Part shown: one piece after another, positions 20,841 through 30,238 of the stretch | Layout: each line of letters starts with the position of its first letter | Position numbering within the stretch: the first letter of the stretch is position 1 | NCBI GenBank assembly: GCA_017397655.1 | Contig: JAFQIG010000045.1 | Location: forward strand, 1 to 39,128 | Length of the DNA stretch: 39,128 nt | DNA from: Clostridia bacterium | GTDB taxonomy: Bacteria; Bacillota; Clostridia; Oscillospirales; Acutalibacteraceae | Reading direction: 5' to 3' | Notes under the pieces: model-generated | Told to the model about the DNA's origin: nothing | The model's input: only the letters and a program-made list of their open reading frames with translations | The model's database searches: none | Program-made: the position numbers and the translations under genes

Positions 20841-22205
20841 ATGATCGATCAAAGAGAAGTAATAGAAACCAATGAAATGATAAGCAAGGAGAACCTTGAT
20901 GTCAGAACGATCACCATGGGCATCAGTCTGCTTGACTGCTGTGATTCGGATCTTGACAGACTCAACGAGAACATATATAACAAGCTGATAAATACGGCAA
21001 AAGATCTTGTGTCCGTCGGTGAGAATATTGAAAAGATGTTCGGTATTCCGATAGTCAACAAGCGTATTTCTGTAACTCCCATCGCACTTGTCGGCGGCTG
21101 TGCGTGTAAAACTCCGGACGATTTTGTAACAATCGCACAGACTCTTGACAGAGCCGCAAAGGAGCTTCGAGTCAACTTTATCGGTGGTTATTCCGCAATT
21201 ATCTCAAAGGGTATGACAAAAGCAGACAAGAATCTGATGCTGTCGATCCCGAAGGCTCTTTCGGTTACCGAAAACGTCTGCAGCTCCGTCAATATCGGTT
21301 CAACAAAAACAGGTATCGACATGGACGGTGTCCGTCTTATGGGCGAGATTATCAAGCAGGCCGCAGAAGAGACCCGTGACAGGGATTCTTTAGGCTGTGC
21401 AAAGCTTGTTGTTCTTTGCAATGCGCCTGACGATAACCCCTTTATGGCAGGAGCCTTCCACGGTGTGTCCGAAGCGGATGCAATTATCAATGTCGGTGTC
21501 AGCGGCCCCGGTGTTGTCAAGAATGCTATCGAAAAGGTCAGAGGCGAAAGCTTTGAGATCCTTTGTGAGACAATAAAAAAGACTGCCTTCAAGGTCACAA
21601 GAGTAGGACAGCTTGTAGCAAGAGAAGCGGCAAAACAGCTTGGCGTTCCGTTCGGAATAGTCGATCTTTCGTTAGCCCCCACACCTGCAGTCGGTGACAG
21701 CGTAGCAGAAATTCTTATGGAAATCGGTCTTGACAGCGTAGGCGGTCCCGGTACAACGGCAGCGCTTGCACTGCTTAACGATCAGGTCAAAAAGGGCGGT
21801 GTTATGGCATCGTCATATGTCGGAGGCCTCAGCGGTGCATTTATTCCCGTCAGCGAAGATCAGGGTATGATAAATGCCGTAGAGCAGGGTGTTCTGACTA
21901 TCGAAAAGTTAGAGGCAATGACCTGTGTCTGCTCGGTAGGACTTGATATGATCGCAATTCCGGGTGATACCTCGGCAGCAACAATTTCGGGCATTATCGC
22001 AGACGAAGCCGCTATCGGTATGATAAATCAGAAAACAACAGCAGTCCGTATCATTCCCGTTGCAGGCAAAGGTGTCGGTGAGATAGTAAACTTCGGTGGT
22101 CTTTTGGGCTATGCCCCGATTATGAAGGTCAGTGATGTCTCTTGTGAGGCTTTCGTATCACGTGGAGGCAGAATCCCTGCTCCCATCCACAGCTTTAAGA
22201 ATTAA
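20841..22205 (+). CDS. PFL family protein (UPF0210, DUF711)
   Basis: 454 residues. Typical UPF0210: [14 protein letters not shown] at the start, [40 protein letters not shown] and [20 protein letters not shown]. The fold is related to pyruvate formate-lyase, but no catalytic activity is established and the Gly-radical loop is not seen. The pairing with the ACT protein suggests a joint role controlled by a small ligand. It starts at 20841 after GAGAGGTAACAGCT. Confidence 0.92.
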   Translation: MIDQREVIETNEMISKENLDVRTITMGISLLDCCDSDLDRLNENIYNKLINTAKDLVSVGENIEKMFGIPIVNKRISVTPIALVGGCACKTPDDFVTIAQTLDRAAKELRVNFIGGYSAIISKGMTKADKNLMLSIPKALSVTENVCSSVNIGSTKTGIDMDGVRLMGEIIKQAAEETRDRDSLGCAKLVVLCNAPDDNPFMAGAFHGVSEADAIINVGVSGPGVVKNAIEKVRGESFEILCETIKKTAFKVTRVGQLVAREAAKQLGVPFGIVDLSLAPTPAVGDSVAEILMEIGLDSVGGPGTTAALALLNDQVKKGGVMASSYVGGLSGAFIPVSEDQGMINAVEQGVLTIEKLEAMTCVCSVGLDMIAIPGDTSAATISGIIADEAAIGMINQKTTAVRIIPVAGKGVGEIVNFGGLLGYAPIMKVSDVSCEAFVSRGGRIPAPIHSFKN

Positions 22206-22214
22206 TCAAGGTAC

Positions 22215-22234
22215 GGCACCGAGAACACGCACAT
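22215..22234. repeat. 20-bp dispersed repeat, copy 2
   Basis: GGCACCGAGAACACGCACAT, the exact reverse complement of 342-361. The following ACATAAAGAAATTAC also resembles 251-267 (ACATAAATAATTAC). Confidence 0.7.
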
Positions 22235-22281
22235 AAAGAAATTACGGTCAGATGACAAAATAATTTTAAATTCAGAAACAT

Positions 22282-22320
22282 AAAGACAGCGGTTTTTCGT
22301 AATGAAATTCCGCTGTCTTT
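22282..22320. terminator. bidirectional terminator
   Basis: AAAGACAGCGG, a 17-base loop, CCGCTGTCTTT form a perfect 11-base stem with T on the right and A on the left. It separates the converging UPF0210 gene and the small minus-strand gene. Confidence 0.75.
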
Positions 22321-22370
22321 TATTCTATGTATGTGCGTTTGTCGCTTTTTGCGGCCTCTTTGAATTCTTA

Positions 22371-22682
22371 TCAGCCGATGCGCTTGCCATCCTTCAGCTT
22401 TACCTTACCTATAAAGGGAACCTTGAGGAATCCCGTGAAAACATCACCGTCAAATTCAAGAGAGATGGGAACCTCTTTACCGGGGAGAGCGGGAGTTGTT
22501 GCGACAGCCTCAAGAGTGTTGCCGTTTTCGACGATATTTGAAACGTTAACCTCGGGGATGTCGAGACCGCCTGCGTCAAGCTCAAAACCGTATTCACCGT
22601 TATTGTCATAGATATTGAGTGTGGCGGTGCCTCTGAACATCATTGTGTCAACTCTGCAGGACCATTTACCTAAACCGATCAT
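22371..22682 (-). CDS. small beta-rich protein, unknown (103 aa)
   Basis: 103 residues, predicted mostly beta strands (MFRGTATLNIYDNNGEYGFE, GKEVPISLEFDGDVFTGFLK, KVKLKDGK). No signal peptide or membrane segment. The form suggests a lipocalin-like or small beta-barrel fold, which is inference. ATG at 22682 follows AAAGGAG. It has its own promoter and stands alone between two long rightward runs. Confidence 0.8.
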   Translation of the reverse strand: MIGLGKWSCRVDTMMFRGTATLNIYDNNGEYGFELDAGGLDIPEVNVSNIVENGNTLEAVATTPALPGKEVPISLEFDGDVFTGFLKVPFIGKVKLKDGKRIG

Positions 22683-22713
22683 ATTATAAAAACTCCTTTG
22701 TTTTATTTGCTAC

Positions 22714-22742
22714 AATATATCACACATATCAAAAAAGGTCAA
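22714..22742 (-). promoter_or_regulatory. sigma-A promoter of the small minus-strand gene
   Basis: On the minus strand TTGACC (22742-22737), 17 bases, TATATT (22719-22714), about 30 bases from the start codon. Confidence 0.7.
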
Positions 22743-22753
22743 GTGTGCACAAA

Positions 22754-22870
22754 TTGACAATATAGCATTAAATTTAATTCTATGCGTTGTACCGAGGCGG
22801 ATTGAAAGAATTGTAATTCTGAATCGGAAGTAAAAGTTTGTATAACTTGAAAAAATTTAGATAAAAAAAG
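22754..22870 (+). other. possible long leader of the polysaccharide operon
   Basis: A TTGACA at 22754-22759 has only a weak -10 candidate (TTCTAT at 22778-22783). Downstream, AGAATTGTAATTCT (22807-22820) is a small palindrome inside a CCGAGGCGGATT...GAATCGG stretch, which could be a regulatory hairpin. No known riboswitch is recognised. Nothing else is seen. Confidence 0.25.
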
Positions 22871-22902
22871 ATAAATTTATCTGTTAAATATCACAATAAA
22901 CA

Positions 22903-22931
22903 TTGACAGTCAAGGCGTTTTGTATTAATAT
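22903..22931 (+). promoter_or_regulatory. sigma-A promoter of the polysaccharide operon
   Basis: TTGACA (22903-22908), 17 bases, TAATAT (22926-22931), a near-consensus promoter giving a leader of about 65 bases before the TTG at 23005. A TATAAT at 22944-22949 could be a second -10. Confidence 0.75.
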
Positions 22932-23004
22932 GTATGTTAGGTGTATAATAGCCTATGGTATACTTGTTTGTTTTATATACAAAATTTATGCGGAGGGGAA
23001 AATT

Positions 23005-24876
23005 TTGGAAAAACGTGCATTTAACGTCGGACTTTTTGCAAGACGCCTTATTCTTGTTGCAGCGGATGCCATTCTTATCAATGTCAGCGGTTTTTTATTT
23101 GCTGTAATGAGCTCTTCGGAGGAGATAGCCGAGCTGTTACCCAAGGTGGCGACAAGGGCTCTTCCGGTGACGCTTGCATACATAGTGATCTTCTGGGCAT
23201 TCGGACTTTATAACAGTATCTGGAAGTATGCCGGACTCAACGACCTTATCAGATGCTGTGTTGCCGGCGTAATCGGCGGAATGCTCGGTGTATCCATTGA
23301 CCTTATCGGAAGCTATTTCCATATTGCAAATATGTCGCATTTTGATGCACTCTTTTATGTCAGCACGACGCTTCTGATTATTGCTCTGTGCGGCGGATTC
23401 AGGGTAATGTACAGGGTCGGACGTTATCTGTACAGAGAGAATATAACTCTTATCAAGGGCAAGAAAAAACGTAAACGTGTCATGATCGTCGGAGCAGGCG
23501 ACATGGGCATGATCATCGTCAGAGAGTTAGAGGCAAACGCATACCGTAAGGGCAAGCCTGTTGTCATTGTTGACGATAATGTCAGAAAGCAGGGTCAGAA
23601 ATTCTGCGGTATTCCCGTACGCGGCGGATGTGACAGAATTCCCGAAATAGCCAAAAAATTTATGGTTGACGAGATTATCTATTGCATACCCTCTGCAACA
23701 AATCAGCGTCAGCGTGAAATTATGAACATAGCGATGCAGACGGAATGTACGCTCAAAAAGTGTCCGACTCTGCGTGAGATGACGTCAAACAGCGACATTC
23801 AGAAGATCAAGAATGTGGACATCTGTGATCTTTTGTCAAGACCCGAGGTAGATCTTAATATTGAGCAGTGCAAGTACATCGAGGGCAAGACGGTAATTGT
23901 TACGGGATGCGGTTCAATAGGAAGCGAGATCTGCCGTCAGGTTGCAAAGCACAGCCCGAAGCAGCTGGTGCTTGTTGACAATTACGAAAACAACGCCTTT
24001 GACGTATACAACGAGCTTGAAAGAATTTACAAGGACAAGCTTCCTTTGTTTATCAGAATAGGATCGGTTCAGGATCCTGCAAGACTTGCCGAGATTTTTT
24101 CGGAATTCAATCCCGACATTGTGTTCCATGCGGCGGCACACAAGCACGTACCGCTTATGGAGGACAGCCCGTGTGAGGCTATCAAGAACAACATTTTCGG
24201 CACATACAACGTAGCAAAGGCGGCAGCTGATTTTAAGGTTGAAAAGGTTATTATCCTGTCAACGGACAAGGCGGTCAATCCTGCCAACGTAATGGGCGCA
24301 ACCAAGCGTGTGACCGAGCTGATAATTCAGTACTTTGACCGCAAGGTAGCGACAACAAGCTATGCAGCCGTCAGATTCGGTAACGTACTCGGTTCTAACG
24401 GAAGCGTTATTCCGATATTCAAAAAGCAGATCGAAAACGGCGGTCCCGTAACGGTAACCGATCCCGAAATCACACGTTACTTTATGACGATTCCCGAAGC
24501 GGCACAGCTTGTCATCCGTGCAGGCAGTCTGTCAAAGGGCGGAGAGGTCTTTGTTCTTGATATGGGAGAGCCTGTCAAGATTCTGTCTCTTGCCGAAAAT
24601 ATCATCCGTCTGTCGGGATTTATTCCGTACAAGGATATCGAGATCAAGTTCAGCGGACTTCGCCCCGGCGAAAAGCTTTATGAAGAGCTGACAATGTCGG
24701 AGGAGCTTGCAGGCAGAAAGATGACGGCAAACAACAAGATTTTTGTAACACCGCCTGTCGAAACCGATGATGCGTTGCTTGAAAGCACGCTTGAAAAGCT
24801 TAAAAACGCAAATGAAAGCAACGTACGTGATCTTCTTAAAATAATTGTACCTAACTTTGTTCAGAACGAAAAATAA
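23005..24876 (+). CDS. FlaA1/CapD/WbpM-type nucleotide-sugar 4,6-dehydratase, membrane
   Basis: 623 residues from the TTG at 23005, which follows GCGGAGGGG; upstream in-frame codons are not backed by a ribosome site. An N-terminal part with about four membrane helices is followed by a first Rossmann domain (VMIVGAGDMGMIIVRELEAN) and a second catalytic one (IVTGCGSIGSEICRQ). Instead of the usual YxxxK it has STDKAVNPANVMGATKRVTE, the Ser-Met-Lys triad known from WbpM-type enzymes. They convert UDP-GlcNAc to the 4-keto-6-deoxy sugar, the first step toward amino-sugars such as bacillosamine or FucNAc. First gene of a likely capsule/EPS operon. Confidence 0.93.
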   Translation: MEKRAFNVGLFARRLILVAADAILINVSGFLFAVMSSSEEIAELLPKVATRALPVTLAYIVIFWAFGLYNSIWKYAGLNDLIRCCVAGVIGGMLGVSIDLIGSYFHIANMSHFDALFYVSTTLLIIALCGGFRVMYRVGRYLYRENITLIKGKKKRKRVMIVGAGDMGMIIVRELEANAYRKGKPVVIVDDNVRKQGQKFCGIPVRGGCDRIPEIAKKFMVDEIIYCIPSATNQRQREIMNIAMQTECTLKKCPTLREMTSNSDIQKIKNVDICDLLSRPEVDLNIEQCKYIEGKTVIVTGCGSIGSEICRQVAKHSPKQLVLVDNYENNAFDVYNELERIYKDKLPLFIRIGSVQDPARLAEIFSEFNPDIVFHAAAHKHVPLMEDSPCEAIKNNIFGTYNVAKAAADFKVEKVIILSTDKAVNPANVMGATKRVTELIIQYFDRKVATTSYAAVRFGNVLGSNGSVIPIFKKQIENGGPVTVTDPEITRYFMTIPEAAQLVIRAGSLSKGGEVFVLDMGEPVKILSLAENIIRLSGFIPYKDIEIKFSGLRPGEKLYEELTMSEELAGRKMTANNKIFVTPPVETDDALLESTLEKLKNANESNVRDLLKIIVPNFVQNEK

Positions 24877-24888
24877 GGATTGAGAAAG

Positions 24889-25980
24889 TTGAAAAAAATT
24901 CTTTTTGTTGCAACGGTTCCCGAGCATTTCAGATATTTTCATTTGCCGTGCTTTAAGATGCTTAAGGAAAACGGCTATGAAGTGCATACTGTATGCGGTT
25001 CTGATGAAGCATTTCCGAATACCGATAAAAATTTCAATCTTTACATAGGCAGAAGTCCTGCCGATCCGCAGAACTTCAAAGCGATCGGAGCGCTTAAAAG
25101 AATTATCGAAGAGGGCAATTACGATGCGGTTCACTGTCATACCCCGATGGGCGGAGCCGTAGCGAGAGTTGCCTCACGCAAGGAGCGTAAAAAAGGGCTT
25201 CGTGTAATTTACACGGCACACGGATTCCACTTTTACAAGGGTGCACCTCTTATGAACTGGCTGATATTCTTCCCGATAGAATATATTATGTCGTTTATGA
25301 CAGATGACCTTATCACGATCAATACAGAAGATTTTGAGCGTGGCAAAAAGCTTCTCAAAGCAAAAAGAACGTGGCACGTTCACGGAGTCGGATGTGACAT
25401 CACACGCTTCGGAAAAGCTTCTGACCGTGATTCAAAGCGTAAAGAGCTCGGTTTTTCCACGGACGAAAAGCTTATGGTATACGTTGCCGAGCAGAACGAA
25501 AATAAGAATCAGCAGTTGCTTGTAAAGGCGGTATCGCTTCTGTCGGAGCGTATCCCGGACATCAGACTTCTTGTAGTCGGACCCGACAACATTGACGGCA
25601 GATATGAAGCTCTGGCAAAAGAGCTGTCAGCACCTGTCAGTTTTCTCGGCAGACGTGAGGATGTTCCCGATATCCTGTCGGTGTGTGATATTTATGCGGC
25701 ATCAAGCCTTCGTGAAGGCTTGCCTGTCAACATAATGGAGGCAATGGCATCATCTTTACCCGTTGTAGCGGTTGATAACCGTGGTCACCGTGCACTTGTC
25801 GAAAACGGTCTTACGGGATTTATAACAAAAGCCGACGAAAACGAGATTGCAGACAAGGTGGAAATGATACTTAAAGACAGCGCAATGTACCGTAAAATGT
25901 CAGAGACGGCACGTGAAAAGATAACGGCTTACTCCACGGAAACGGTTTTGTCCGAGCTTAATAAAATTTATTTTAACTGA
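24889..25980 (+). CDS. glycosyltransferase family 4 (EpsD-like)
   Basis: 363 residues, retaining-type GT-B fold. VHCHTPMGGAVARVAS and IYTAHGFHFYKGAPLMNW are typical of the EpsD/PglA-like group; the C-terminal nucleotide-sugar site has LREGLPVNIMEAMASSLPVV. The TTG at 24889 is preferred over that at 24880 because AAGGA then lies about 10 bases away. Follows the dehydratase by 12 bases. Likely adds an early sugar on the lipid carrier; donor unknown. Confidence 0.9.
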   Translation: MKKILFVATVPEHFRYFHLPCFKMLKENGYEVHTVCGSDEAFPNTDKNFNLYIGRSPADPQNFKAIGALKRIIEEGNYDAVHCHTPMGGAVARVASRKERKKGLRVIYTAHGFHFYKGAPLMNWLIFFPIEYIMSFMTDDLITINTEDFERGKKLLKAKRTWHVHGVGCDITRFGKASDRDSKRKELGFSTDEKLMVYVAEQNENKNQQLLVKAVSLLSERIPDIRLLVVGPDNIDGRYEALAKELSAPVSFLGRREDVPDILSVCDIYAASSLREGLPVNIMEAMASSLPVVAVDNRGHRALVENGLTGFITKADENEIADKVEMILKDSAMYRKMSETAREKITAYSTETVLSELNKIYFN

Positions 25981-25996
25981 TAGGAGGTTTCACCGT

Positions 25997-27121
25997 ATGG
26001 AAAAGATAAGAGTACTGCACGTGCTTCATTCCATGAACTGCGGTGGAGCCGAAACTCTTATTATGAACATTTACCGCAACATTGACAAAGAAAAAGTGCA
26101 GTTTGACTTTCTTGTCAATGTCGATACTCAGATGTTTTACGAAAGCGAGATAAACTCTCTCGGCGGCAGGATATTCAGAATGCCTTTTCTGACAAAGATT
26201 TCACCGCCCGTCTACGAGAGAAATTTATATAAATTTTTTAAAGAACACGGCTACAGGATAGTTCATTCTCATCTTGAGACAACGACGGGAATTATCCTGA
26301 AGCAGGCAAAAAAAGCAGGAGTTCCCGTCAGAATAGCACACAGTCACAATTCAAGATTCACACGTAAAGGGCTTACGGCTTTACCTGAAAATATGTACAA
26401 AGCGTATTGCCGTACAAAGGTTGTACCAAACGCCACAAAGCTTTTCGGATGTTCAGAGCTTGCTAACGTGTGGCTGTACGGCAAAAATGCCGACAAGAGT
26501 GAGATAATAAACAACGGAATCGACACAAATGCCTGCCGTTTTTCGGAAAACGTGAGGAATGAAGTCAGAGATGAGCTGTCCGTTCCCGAAAATGTCAGAG
26601 TTTTCGGTCACGTAGGACGCTTTAACGATCAGAAAAATCATCTGTTCCTTGTTGATATTTTTAACGATTACCTGAAAGTCAATAAAGATTCGCTGTTGCT
26701 TCTTGCAGGCGAGGGTGATCTGATGGATACGGTACGTGCAAAAGTGAAAGCTCTTTCGATAGAGGACAAGGTTGTTTTCCTCGGACTTCGCAAGGATGTC
26801 GGAAGAATTCTTCAGGCGTTTGACTTCTTTTTACTTCCGTCAAAGTTTGAAGGCTTACCGCTTGTCATTGTCGAAGCACAGGCAGCGGGACTCAAGTGTC
26901 TTGCGGCGGATACAATTTCACCGATGTCGGATCTGTCGCTGTCGCTTGTCAGCTTTCTGCCGATAGATTCAACAAAGCACTGGGTAGAAAAAATGAACTC
27001 ACCTGCGTATAAAAGAAGCACGGAAGCTGCCGACGGTGTTGCAGAAGCAGGCTTTGACAGTCTGACTCAGGCGAAAAAGCTTCAGAGCTTTTATATCGAA
27101 AGCGTGGAGGCGTTGATGTAA
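25997..27121 (+). CDS. glycosyltransferase family 4 (EpsF-like)
   Basis: 374 residues. The N-terminus VLHVLHSMNCGGAETLIMNI is diagnostic for this GT4 group; the later PSKFEGLPLVIVEAQAAGLK is the nucleotide-sugar site with its conserved Glu residues. ATG at 25997 follows AGGAGGTTTCACC. Ends in TAATG overlapping the next start, so translation is coupled. Confidence 0.92.
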   Translation: MEKIRVLHVLHSMNCGGAETLIMNIYRNIDKEKVQFDFLVNVDTQMFYESEINSLGGRIFRMPFLTKISPPVYERNLYKFFKEHGYRIVHSHLETTTGIILKQAKKAGVPVRIAHSHNSRFTRKGLTALPENMYKAYCRTKVVPNATKLFGCSELANVWLYGKNADKSEIINNGIDTNACRFSENVRNEVRDELSVPENVRVFGHVGRFNDQKNHLFLVDIFNDYLKVNKDSLLLLAGEGDLMDTVRAKVKALSIEDKVVFLGLRKDVGRILQAFDFFLLPSKFEGLPLVIVEAQAAGLKCLAADTISPMSDLSLSLVSFLPIDSTKHWVEKMNSPAYKRSTEAADGVAEAGFDSLTQAKKLQSFYIESVEALM

Positions 27122-28194
27122 TGAAAATAACGTTGAGATTCAGCGAAGTACCGCTTCACCTTTACCAGATAATTGCAGGCTTTACACAGCTTAAAAGACA
27201 GGGCGAGATACAGCTCAGAACGGAAAAGCTGTCAAAGAGCTCATCGGATATACTGCCGTACAATATGCTTGAAGCAGTAACACAGGACGGCAAAAGACTT
27301 ATCTATGATATGAATGACGGCTATGCAAATCTTCTTAAAAGCGAAGAAGAAATTGCACCGTTTTATGATAAGCTTTTAAAAAGATGCGACTTTCTTTTTA
27401 AAAGAAGCTATTCCGAAGCGGAGAATGCTCTGCTTTGTGATTCTCATAAGATAAAAAAGACAGCGCCCAACTTTTTTGTTACGGTCAAGGGGAATCCTGC
27501 ACACATACCCGTGCCGTGTGACCCTGACAGAGAAAAGATAAAAAAGATAATACGGATGATGCCGGGAACGGAATACTACAACGGACATTGTCTTGAGCAG
27601 AACTTTTTTACCGATGTAACACTTTCCGAAAAGCCTAAGGTGCTGTTTATGGCACGTCTGTGGGATCCGTCGGGTGACTTTTCGGGTCAGCTGACAGACA
27701 GCATGAAGCAGGAAAGATTTGAAATAAACGAAATGAGAGCCGCTTGCATACGTCAGCTCAGAAAAGAGACAGGCGACAGCTTTTTTGGCGGAATAACACC
27801 GTCAGAGTTTTCGCTTCGTGAGTATCCCGATATAATACTTGAAAACACGAACACGGGTAAAAAGAACGAATATCTGCGTTTTATGAAAGAGTTTGACATT
27901 CACATCTCAACGATGGGACTTCACCGATCGACGGGATGGAAGTTTGCCGAGTATCTGGCATCGGCAAAGGCTGTCGTGTGCGAACCGCTGTATTACGAAA
28001 GTGCGGGAAACCTGCGTGACGGTGAAAACTATTTAAGCTTCACCGATGCGGAATCTTGTGTTGAAAAGGTCAGGGAGCTGCTTGATAACGACAGGCGGTA
28101 TCGTATGATGCAGAACAACAAAAGCTATGCGGATTCTTATATGCATTGTGATACACTTGTCAGAAACACGCTTAAGGAAGCGGGAATTTTATAA
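27121..28194 (+). CDS. putative glycosyltransferase, divergent GT-B type
   Basis: 357 residues. No strong family match in the N-terminal half. The middle has KPKVLFMARLWDPSG, the usual start of the second GT-B domain, and the C-terminal part GWKFAEYLASAKAVVCEPLY ... GENYLSFTDAESCVEKVREL resembles GT1/exostosin-like proteins that read a 'grip' on the donor. It lies between clear glycosyltransferases and its ATG overlaps the previous stop (TAATG). A transferase role is inferred from both, not proven; substrate unknown. Confidence 0.7.
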   Translation: MKITLRFSEVPLHLYQIIAGFTQLKRQGEIQLRTEKLSKSSSDILPYNMLEAVTQDGKRLIYDMNDGYANLLKSEEEIAPFYDKLLKRCDFLFKRSYSEAENALLCDSHKIKKTAPNFFVTVKGNPAHIPVPCDPDREKIKKIIRMMPGTEYYNGHCLEQNFFTDVTLSEKPKVLFMARLWDPSGDFSGQLTDSMKQERFEINEMRAACIRQLRKETGDSFFGGITPSEFSLREYPDIILENTNTGKKNEYLRFMKEFDIHISTMGLHRSTGWKFAEYLASAKAVVCEPLYYESAGNLRDGENYLSFTDAESCVEKVRELLDNDRRYRMMQNNKSYADSYMHCDTLVRNTLKEAGIL

Positions 28195-28209
28195 CAGGAA
28201 GTGAGTATT

Positions 28210-29097
28210 TTGCCGTTACTTACAGTATTTACACCGACATACAACCGTGCGTACATTCTGCCTCAGTGTTACGAGTCGATGAAGCGGCAGACGTGCAAGG
28301 ATTTTGTATGGCTGATAGTTGATGACGGATCAACGGATAATACAAAAGAGCTTGTGGAATCGTGGCTTTCGCAGGATAACGGATTTATACTCAGATACGT
28401 TTATCAGGAAAACAAGGGTATGCACGGAGCGCACAATCTTGCGTACGAGAACATTGATACCGAGATCAATACGTGTATAGATTCCGATGACTATATGCCC
28501 GATGATGCCGTTGAAAAGATCATAAATTTCTGGCAGACGTGCGACAGGGATGACGGTATCTACGGTTTTATGGCACTTGATGCGTACACGGACGGCACAG
28601 TTATCGGTGACGAACTGCCCGAAAATGCAGGCAGAGTCACATCATATGATGTTTACAACAAATTCGGTGTAAAGGGTGACAAAAAGTTTATCCTGAGAAC
28701 CGATCTGACAAAGGATAATCCGTACCCCATATTCGAGGGTGAAAAGTATGTCAATCTTGCAACAAAGTACAGCCTTCTGGACATTGACCGCAAGCTTTTA
28801 TTGCTTAACGAGGTTGTGTGCATTGTCGAATATCTGCCCGACGGTTCATCAATGAATATGTACAAGCAGTACTTCAGACATCCCAAAGGCTTTGCCTACA
28901 GCAGAAAGCTTTGTATGACGCTTCCCTATGCAGGCTTTAAATTCAGATTTATCCAGGCGGCACATTATGTGTCAAGCTGTATCATAATGAAGAACAAAAA
29001 GTGGCTTTTTGAAAGTCCCAGAAAAGCATTGACGCTTTTAGCTGCCCCTGCAGGATTTTTGTGGTGGCTTTATATCAGCCGAAAGGTCGGCAAATAA
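28210..29097 (+). CDS. glycosyltransferase family 2
   Basis: 295 residues. GT-A fold: LLTVFTPTYNRAYILPQCYE, WLIVDDGSTDNTKEL, then a D-D type metal motif CIDSDDYMPDDAVEK. The TTG at 28210 has AGGAAGTGA at a better distance than the GTG at 28201. The C-terminal half has an aromatic stretch and ends in a possible amphipathic/membrane segment (ALTLLAAPAGFLWWLYISRK). Closely resembles the gene at 33795. Confidence 0.92.
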   Translation: MPLLTVFTPTYNRAYILPQCYESMKRQTCKDFVWLIVDDGSTDNTKELVESWLSQDNGFILRYVYQENKGMHGAHNLAYENIDTEINTCIDSDDYMPDDAVEKIINFWQTCDRDDGIYGFMALDAYTDGTVIGDELPENAGRVTSYDVYNKFGVKGDKKFILRTDLTKDNPYPIFEGEKYVNLATKYSLLDIDRKLLLLNEVVCIVEYLPDGSSMNMYKQYFRHPKGFAYSRKLCMTLPYAGFKFRFIQAAHYVSSCIIMKNKKWLFESPRKALTLLAAPAGFLWWLYISRKVGK

Positions 29098-29117
29098 TTT
29101 ATTAAGGAAACAGATAT

Positions 29118-30227
29118 ATGTCTATTTATATGATTTACTTTGCGGCGATCGTTACGGGAAGCTTTGTATTGGCATTCCTTGCACGATCGGTACCGCTGAG
29201 ACGTCCCGGAGGACTCGGTCAGCCTATACCGAATCCGATAGGCTTTATAATTCCCGCAGCAGCGTTCGGTATCTTTTCGGGACTTCGTAACAACCTCGGC
29301 GACACCGTTTTTTACATACACTCATATAATCTGATTGACCCTGAAACGGCAGAGGAGATCACCTTCAAGTTTGAGGGCGGTATTATGTATCCTCTTATCC
29401 AGTATTGGTGCAGGATGAGATCGGAGGATCCGTATCAGCTTATTATGATAACGGCACTTCTGGCGTGCGTGCCGATCGTTTATATCATCTACAAATACGC
29501 GTATCCGTACGAGATGGGAATTTTCCTGTACGTTATGACATCGTATTATACCTTCTCGATGAACGGTATCCGTCAGTATGCGGCGGCAGGTATCCTTATC
29601 CTCGGTACCAAATATCTTTTCTCGGAAAAGAAGTATGACTTTATCAAATATCTTGTCATAATATTGGCGGCGTGGCTGTTCCATACAAGTGCGCTTGTAA
29701 TGATACCGATTTATTTTGTAGTGCGGCGAAGGTCCTGGACACCGTTTACTTCGTTCCTTCTTCTCGGAACAATTGCGGCTACGGTTCTGTTTGATACGTT
29801 TTTGCCGCAGTTCCTCGGAATGTTGGAGGAAACCGACTACAGCATCTATGCCGAAAACGGATGGTTCACAAGCGGTACGGAAACAGGCTCCAACATCATC
29901 CGAGTCATCGTTCTGATAGTACCCTTGGTACTGTCGTATATGGCTCGTGAGCGCATGGAATTCATTCACGGCAGACGTTGGGATATTCTTGTCAACATTT
30001 CCATCATCAATCTGGCATTCTACATTCTTTCTCTTTATAACTGGATTTTTGCCCGATTTGCGATTTACACAAGTATCTATCCGATAATTATGACCGCCTG
30101 GGTTATCGAGGAAGGCTTCGGTGCTGAGAGACGAAGACTGTTAAAGGGACTTTGTATTCCGCTGTACATCGTTTATTTCTGGTTCGTACGTTATTCAATT
30201 ATCGAGTATGCAAGCGATCTCTTCTGA
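29118..30227 (+). CDS. EpsG-family membrane protein, probable polysaccharide polymerase
   Basis: 369 residues with about ten hydrophobic stretches. The N-terminal FGIFSGLRNNLGDTVFYIHS (R, D and Y/H in a loop) and YYTFSMNGIRQYAAAGILIL match the EpsG family, which is thought to polymerise repeat units. Start at 29118 follows AAGGAAACAG. The only multi-pass polymerase-type protein in the window; no Wzx flippase is seen. It sits in the middle of the transferases. Confidence 0.85.
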   Translation: MSIYMIYFAAIVTGSFVLAFLARSVPLRRPGGLGQPIPNPIGFIIPAAAFGIFSGLRNNLGDTVFYIHSYNLIDPETAEEITFKFEGGIMYPLIQYWCRMRSEDPYQLIMITALLACVPIVYIIYKYAYPYEMGIFLYVMTSYYTFSMNGIRQYAAAGILILGTKYLFSEKKYDFIKYLVIILAAWLFHTSALVMIPIYFVVRRRSWTPFTSFLLLGTIAATVLFDTFLPQFLGMLEETDYSIYAENGWFTSGTETGSNIIRVIVLIVPLVLSYMARERMEFIHGRRWDILVNISIINLAFYILSLYNWIFARFAIYTSIYPIIMTAWVIEEGFGAERRRLLKGLCIPLYIVYFWFVRYSIIEYASDLF

Positions 30228-30238
30228 GGAGTGAAAAA

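Noticed and set aside
22754-22783. Second sigma-A promoter of the polysaccharide operon at TTGACA 22754
   Set aside because: No convincing -10 at 16-18 bases; the promoter at 22903-22931 is much better.
29322-29969. 215-residue minus-strand frame inside the EpsG-like gene
   Set aside because: Shadow of a membrane-protein gene; Arg/His-rich composition without family pattern.
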